From positions 248,001 to 312,000 of the forward strand of contig CAVSPU010000001.1 of the NCBI GenBank assembly GCA_963729815.1: a stretch of 64,000 bases of DNA. Reading direction: 5' to 3'. A program made the position numbers and the translations under genes. This document shows positions 61,853 to 64,000 of this stretch, piece after piece (position 1 is the first letter of the stretch; each line of letters opens with the position of its first letter). Below the pieces are notes generated by a model. The model did no database searches, was not told the origin of the DNA, and saw nothing but the letters and a program-made list of their open reading frames with translations. Source of the stretch: DAHUXN01 sp963729815 (lineage in GTDB: Bacteria > Acidobacteriota > Terriglobia > Acidiferrales > UBA7541).

Positions 61853-62746
61853 GTGTTTCGCCTCTTATGGGGGATTTCGCTGCGGATTCGGAAGACACTC
61901 TGGGTGACGGGATTGTCCTTGGCGCTCGCGGGGTTGGGCGGTTGCGCCGTGAGCCGGAAAAAAGTCACGGTTCCAACCGCGATGAGACCGGCGCTTACGG
62001 CCACAAAGGCCGAGTTAATTGCCCGGTATAACAGCGCAGCATCAGCTGTGCAGACTCTCAATGCCGCGGTGCGAATGTCACCAACGGCGGGCTCAGCGCT
62101 GAGCGGCGTCATTGAGCAATACCATGACGTGAATGGTTACATCCTGGCTGCACGGCCAGCGTCAATACGAGTGATCGGGCAGGCGCCGATCGTAGCAAAA
62201 GACATTTTCGATATGGCGAGCGATGGCCAAACTTTTCGGATTTACATCCCGTCGAAGAACAAATTCATTGTCGGGCCCACCAATCTTGGAGAGATGGCGC
62301 GGAAACCAATCGAGAATCTCCGGCCTCAGCACCTGTTTGAAGCCCTGGTGTGGACGGAAATTGCGACAGATGCGGCGGTGCTGCTCGAAGAGGTGAGCGA
62401 ACCGCCTGCGCAGTATTATGTACTCATTGCGGCGACGCATGGCGCGCAAGGATGGGATCTGGAGCGCAAGATATGGTTCGACCGCGGCGATCTGCAAATC
62501 GTTCGGGTGCAGATTTTCGGCGGCGAGGGCGAAGTTGTGTCTGACATTAGACCGAGCGACTGGCAGCTTCAGGGAGGCATCGCGTATCCGCGCGAAATCC
62601 TGCTGGCCCGGCCGGCCGACGAATATCAGCTCGATATTGCGATCACGAATTTGACGCTGAATCAGCCCATCTCCACGGACCGATTTCAACTGGCACAGCC
62701 GGCAGGCACCGACCTGGTGCAACTCGGCGAGGAGAAACAGCCGTGA
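61853..62746 (+). CDS. Lipoprotein, LolA/DUF4292-like
   Basis: A 297-residue protein with a lipobox (LGGC) after a hydrophobic segment (LWVTGLSLALAGLGGC), so lipid-anchored. The mature part starts with a helix (TKAELIARYNSAASAVQTLNAAVRM) and continues as a curved beta-sheet pattern with VNGYILAARPASIRVIGQAPI, FDMASDGQTFRIYIPSKNKFIVGP and ILLARPADEYQLDIAITNLTLNQ, resembling LolA-like or DUF4292 proteins. The start GTG 61853 is tentative because a promoter overlaps it. Its end overlaps the permease gene start. Confidence 0.8.
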   Translation: MFRLLWGISLRIRKTLWVTGLSLALAGLGGCAVSRKKVTVPTAMRPALTATKAELIARYNSAASAVQTLNAAVRMSPTAGSALSGVIEQYHDVNGYILAARPASIRVIGQAPIVAKDIFDMASDGQTFRIYIPSKNKFIVGPTNLGEMARKPIENLRPQHLFEALVWTEIATDAAVLLEEVSEPPAQYYVLIAATHGAQGWDLERKIWFDRGDLQIVRVQIFGGEGEVVSDIRPSDWQLQGGIAYPREILLARPADEYQLDIAITNLTLNQPISTDRFQLAQPAGTDLVQLGEEKQP

Positions 62747-63843
62747 TCCGGCACATGATCCTTCGCAACATCCTGTATCGCCCGGTGCGGACGCTTATCA
62801 CCATCATTGCCGTCGGCGTCGAGGTGACGCTAGTCCTTACGGTCGTGGGCTTGACGACGGGGATGCTTTCCGACACGGCCAAGCGAATCGAAGGGATTGG
62901 CGCGGATATCATGGTACAGCCACCTTCCGCATCCATCTTCATGGCGTTCAGCGGCGCGCCAATGCCGATTGAAATTGGGCAGAGGCTCAGCCAGATCAAG
63001 AATGTTCAATCCGTCGCGCCCGTGCTGCTGCAATTCAATTCAACAAACGGCCTGGATATCATTTATGGCATTGATCCGCTGACGTTTCGCGAGGTTTCCG
63101 GCGGATTTGTTTTTCATGAGGGGCATGATCTGCAGGATCCGGACGACATCCTGGTCGATGACTGGTACGCGAAAGGGCGCAAAGTGAAAATTGGCGAGAC
63201 GCTGCACGTTCTCGGACATGATTTTCACGTGGCGGGAATCGTCGAGCATGGGAAGGGCGCGAGACTGTTCGTACTCATGTCGACGCTTCAGGAATTATCC
63301 GGTGCGCGCGACAAAGCTTCCGTGTTTTTCATCCGGTGCGACCGGCCCGAACAAACGCAAAAAGTGAGCGCCGAAATCAGCCAGCTTTTACCGCATTACG
63401 AAGTGCGTCCTCTGCGGGATTACATGTCGCTGATGACGTCGTCGAATTTGCCGGGCCTGAAAACTTTCATTGATTCGATGATCTGGCTCGCGGCTGGGAT
63501 TGGTTTCCTTGTCATTTTGCTGTCAATGTACACGGCGATTATTGAACGGACGCGGGAGATTGGCGTATTGAAGTCGCTGGGGGCGTCGCGGAGTTACGTC
63601 GTGCGCGTGATATTGAGCGAAACCACGGCTTTATGCGTGGCGGGCATCCTGCTGGGATTTGGGATGAGTTATGGCGTGCGCGCGCTGTTCCTGACCGTCT
63701 TTCCCACGTTGAGCATCGTGATCACGGTGGCGTGGCTGCTCAAGGCCGCGGCGCTGGCGATCGTTGGCGGCTGGCTTGGAGCAACGTATCCGGCCTGGAT
63801 CGCGAGCCGGAAGGATCCCATCGAGGCGCTGGCGTATGAATAA
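62743..63843 (+). CDS. FtsX-family ABC transporter permease (MacB/DevC type)
   Basis: A 366-residue permease: N-terminal helix (RTLITIIAVGVEVTLVLTVVGL), periplasmic MacB-core domain (about 60-235), and three helices of the FtsX domain with ERTREIGVLKSLGASRSYVVRVILSE and the terminal ASRKDPIEALAYE. It forms a unit with the upstream lipoprotein (four-base overlap) and an ABC ATPase beginning at 63945, suggesting a tripartite lipoprotein- or efflux-type exporter. Confidence 0.92.
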   Translation: MIRHMILRNILYRPVRTLITIIAVGVEVTLVLTVVGLTTGMLSDTAKRIEGIGADIMVQPPSASIFMAFSGAPMPIEIGQRLSQIKNVQSVAPVLLQFNSTNGLDIIYGIDPLTFREVSGGFVFHEGHDLQDPDDILVDDWYAKGRKVKIGETLHVLGHDFHVAGIVEHGKGARLFVLMSTLQELSGARDKASVFFIRCDRPEQTQKVSAEISQLLPHYEVRPLRDYMSLMTSSNLPGLKTFIDSMIWLAAGIGFLVILLSMYTAIIERTREIGVLKSLGASRSYVVRVILSETTALCVAGILLGFGMSYGVRALFLTVFPTLSIVITVAWLLKAAALAIVGGWLGATYPAWIASRKDPIEALAYE

Positions 63844-63944
63844 TGGCTCCATGTTCATCGATGACGGCAGACTAGCCATGAGCGGCTTGACCGAATAGAA
63901 TAACCGTATCCGCGAGAACTGGAATTCCTTCAGCTGGGAGCAAG

Positions 63945-64000
63945 TTGGAACCTATACTCAAGACCGAGAATCTTTGGAAAGTGTTCCGCGCGGGAAGCCT
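63945..64000 (+). CDS. Start of an ABC transporter ATP-binding protein (partial)
   Basis: Eighteen codons (MEPILKTENLWKVFRAGS) run off the end of the window. The pattern LKTENLWKVFRAG is the usual start of LolD/MacB-type ATPases before the Walker A region. TTG 63945 is preceded by GGGAG at four bases. It follows the FtsX permease and is probably its ATPase. Confidence 0.6.
   Translation, partial: MEPILKTENLWKVFRAGS

Overview
The window reads as chromosomal DNA of an acidobacterium (Acidobacteriota, Terriglobia/Koribacter-like). This is inferred from the gene families, not from any marker search. It carries an Oar-type TonB receptor with an N-terminal carboxypeptidase-regulatory-like domain, a long MacB/FtsX 'orphan' permease translationally coupled to a PadR regulator, a secreted von Willebrand A protein of the acidobacterial type, and many house-keeping genes of moderately high GC. 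No rRNA, tRNA, CRISPR array, prophage or intact insertion sequence was recognised.

Layout. 1-9.9 kb (+): end of an SDR gene, a secreted protein, hslV-hslU, an FN3 lipoprotein, a fumarylacetoacetase-family enzyme, two small membrane proteins, and a three-gene biotin-dependent acyl-CoA carboxylase (beta subunit, biotin carboxylase, biotin carrier). 9.9-14.4 kb (-): rpmB and a PpiC-type lipoprotein, a DinB-fold protein, and a large radical SAM protein resembling the tetraether-lipid-synthase (Tes) superfamily. 14.9-18.8 kb (+): TonB receptor. 19-24.4 kb: Arg-rich protein, queG, PuuD-like membrane protein, glycosyltransferase, basic-tailed protein. 24.5-33.1 kb (-): lon, CCA-adding enzyme, SpoIIE-type phosphatase, DNA polymerase IV, prmC, prfA. 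33.4-38.9 kb: two coupled tiny membrane proteins, a REC-PAS-GGDEF-EAL protein, an ECF sigma factor with a membrane partner, and a MASE1-GGDEF cyclase with a hairpin-rich leader. 39.2-42.3 kb (-): ADOP permease and PadR. 42.9-46.0 kb: Rieske oxygenase and a double-length ThyX with a coupled membrane protein. 46.1-47.8 kb (+): structured leader, a four-repeat secreted peptide, a 7-TM protein and a small membrane-anchored protein. 47.9-58.9 kb (+): tilS-hpt-ftsH, zinc-ribbon protein, VWA protein, folP, M28 peptidase, ruvX, mltG and two unknowns. 59.1-64 kb (+): HEAT-like/PilZ protein, then lipoprotein, FtsX permease and the start of an ABC ATPase.

The genes are mostly central metabolism, proteostasis (HslVU, Lon, FtsH), translation (rpmB, prfA, prmC, tilS, queG, cca) and c-di-GMP signalling (two cyclase-type proteins plus a PilZ protein). 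The most unusual parts are: the repeat-peptide cassette at 46.3-47.8 kb, whose four 15-residue repeats are identical in protein but differ only at synonymous sites; the Tes-like radical SAM protein; the tandem ThyX whose signature motif appears split between the halves; the hpt homologue with several changed active-site motifs; and the receiver domain lacking its phospho-acceptor Asp in the GGDEF-EAL protein.
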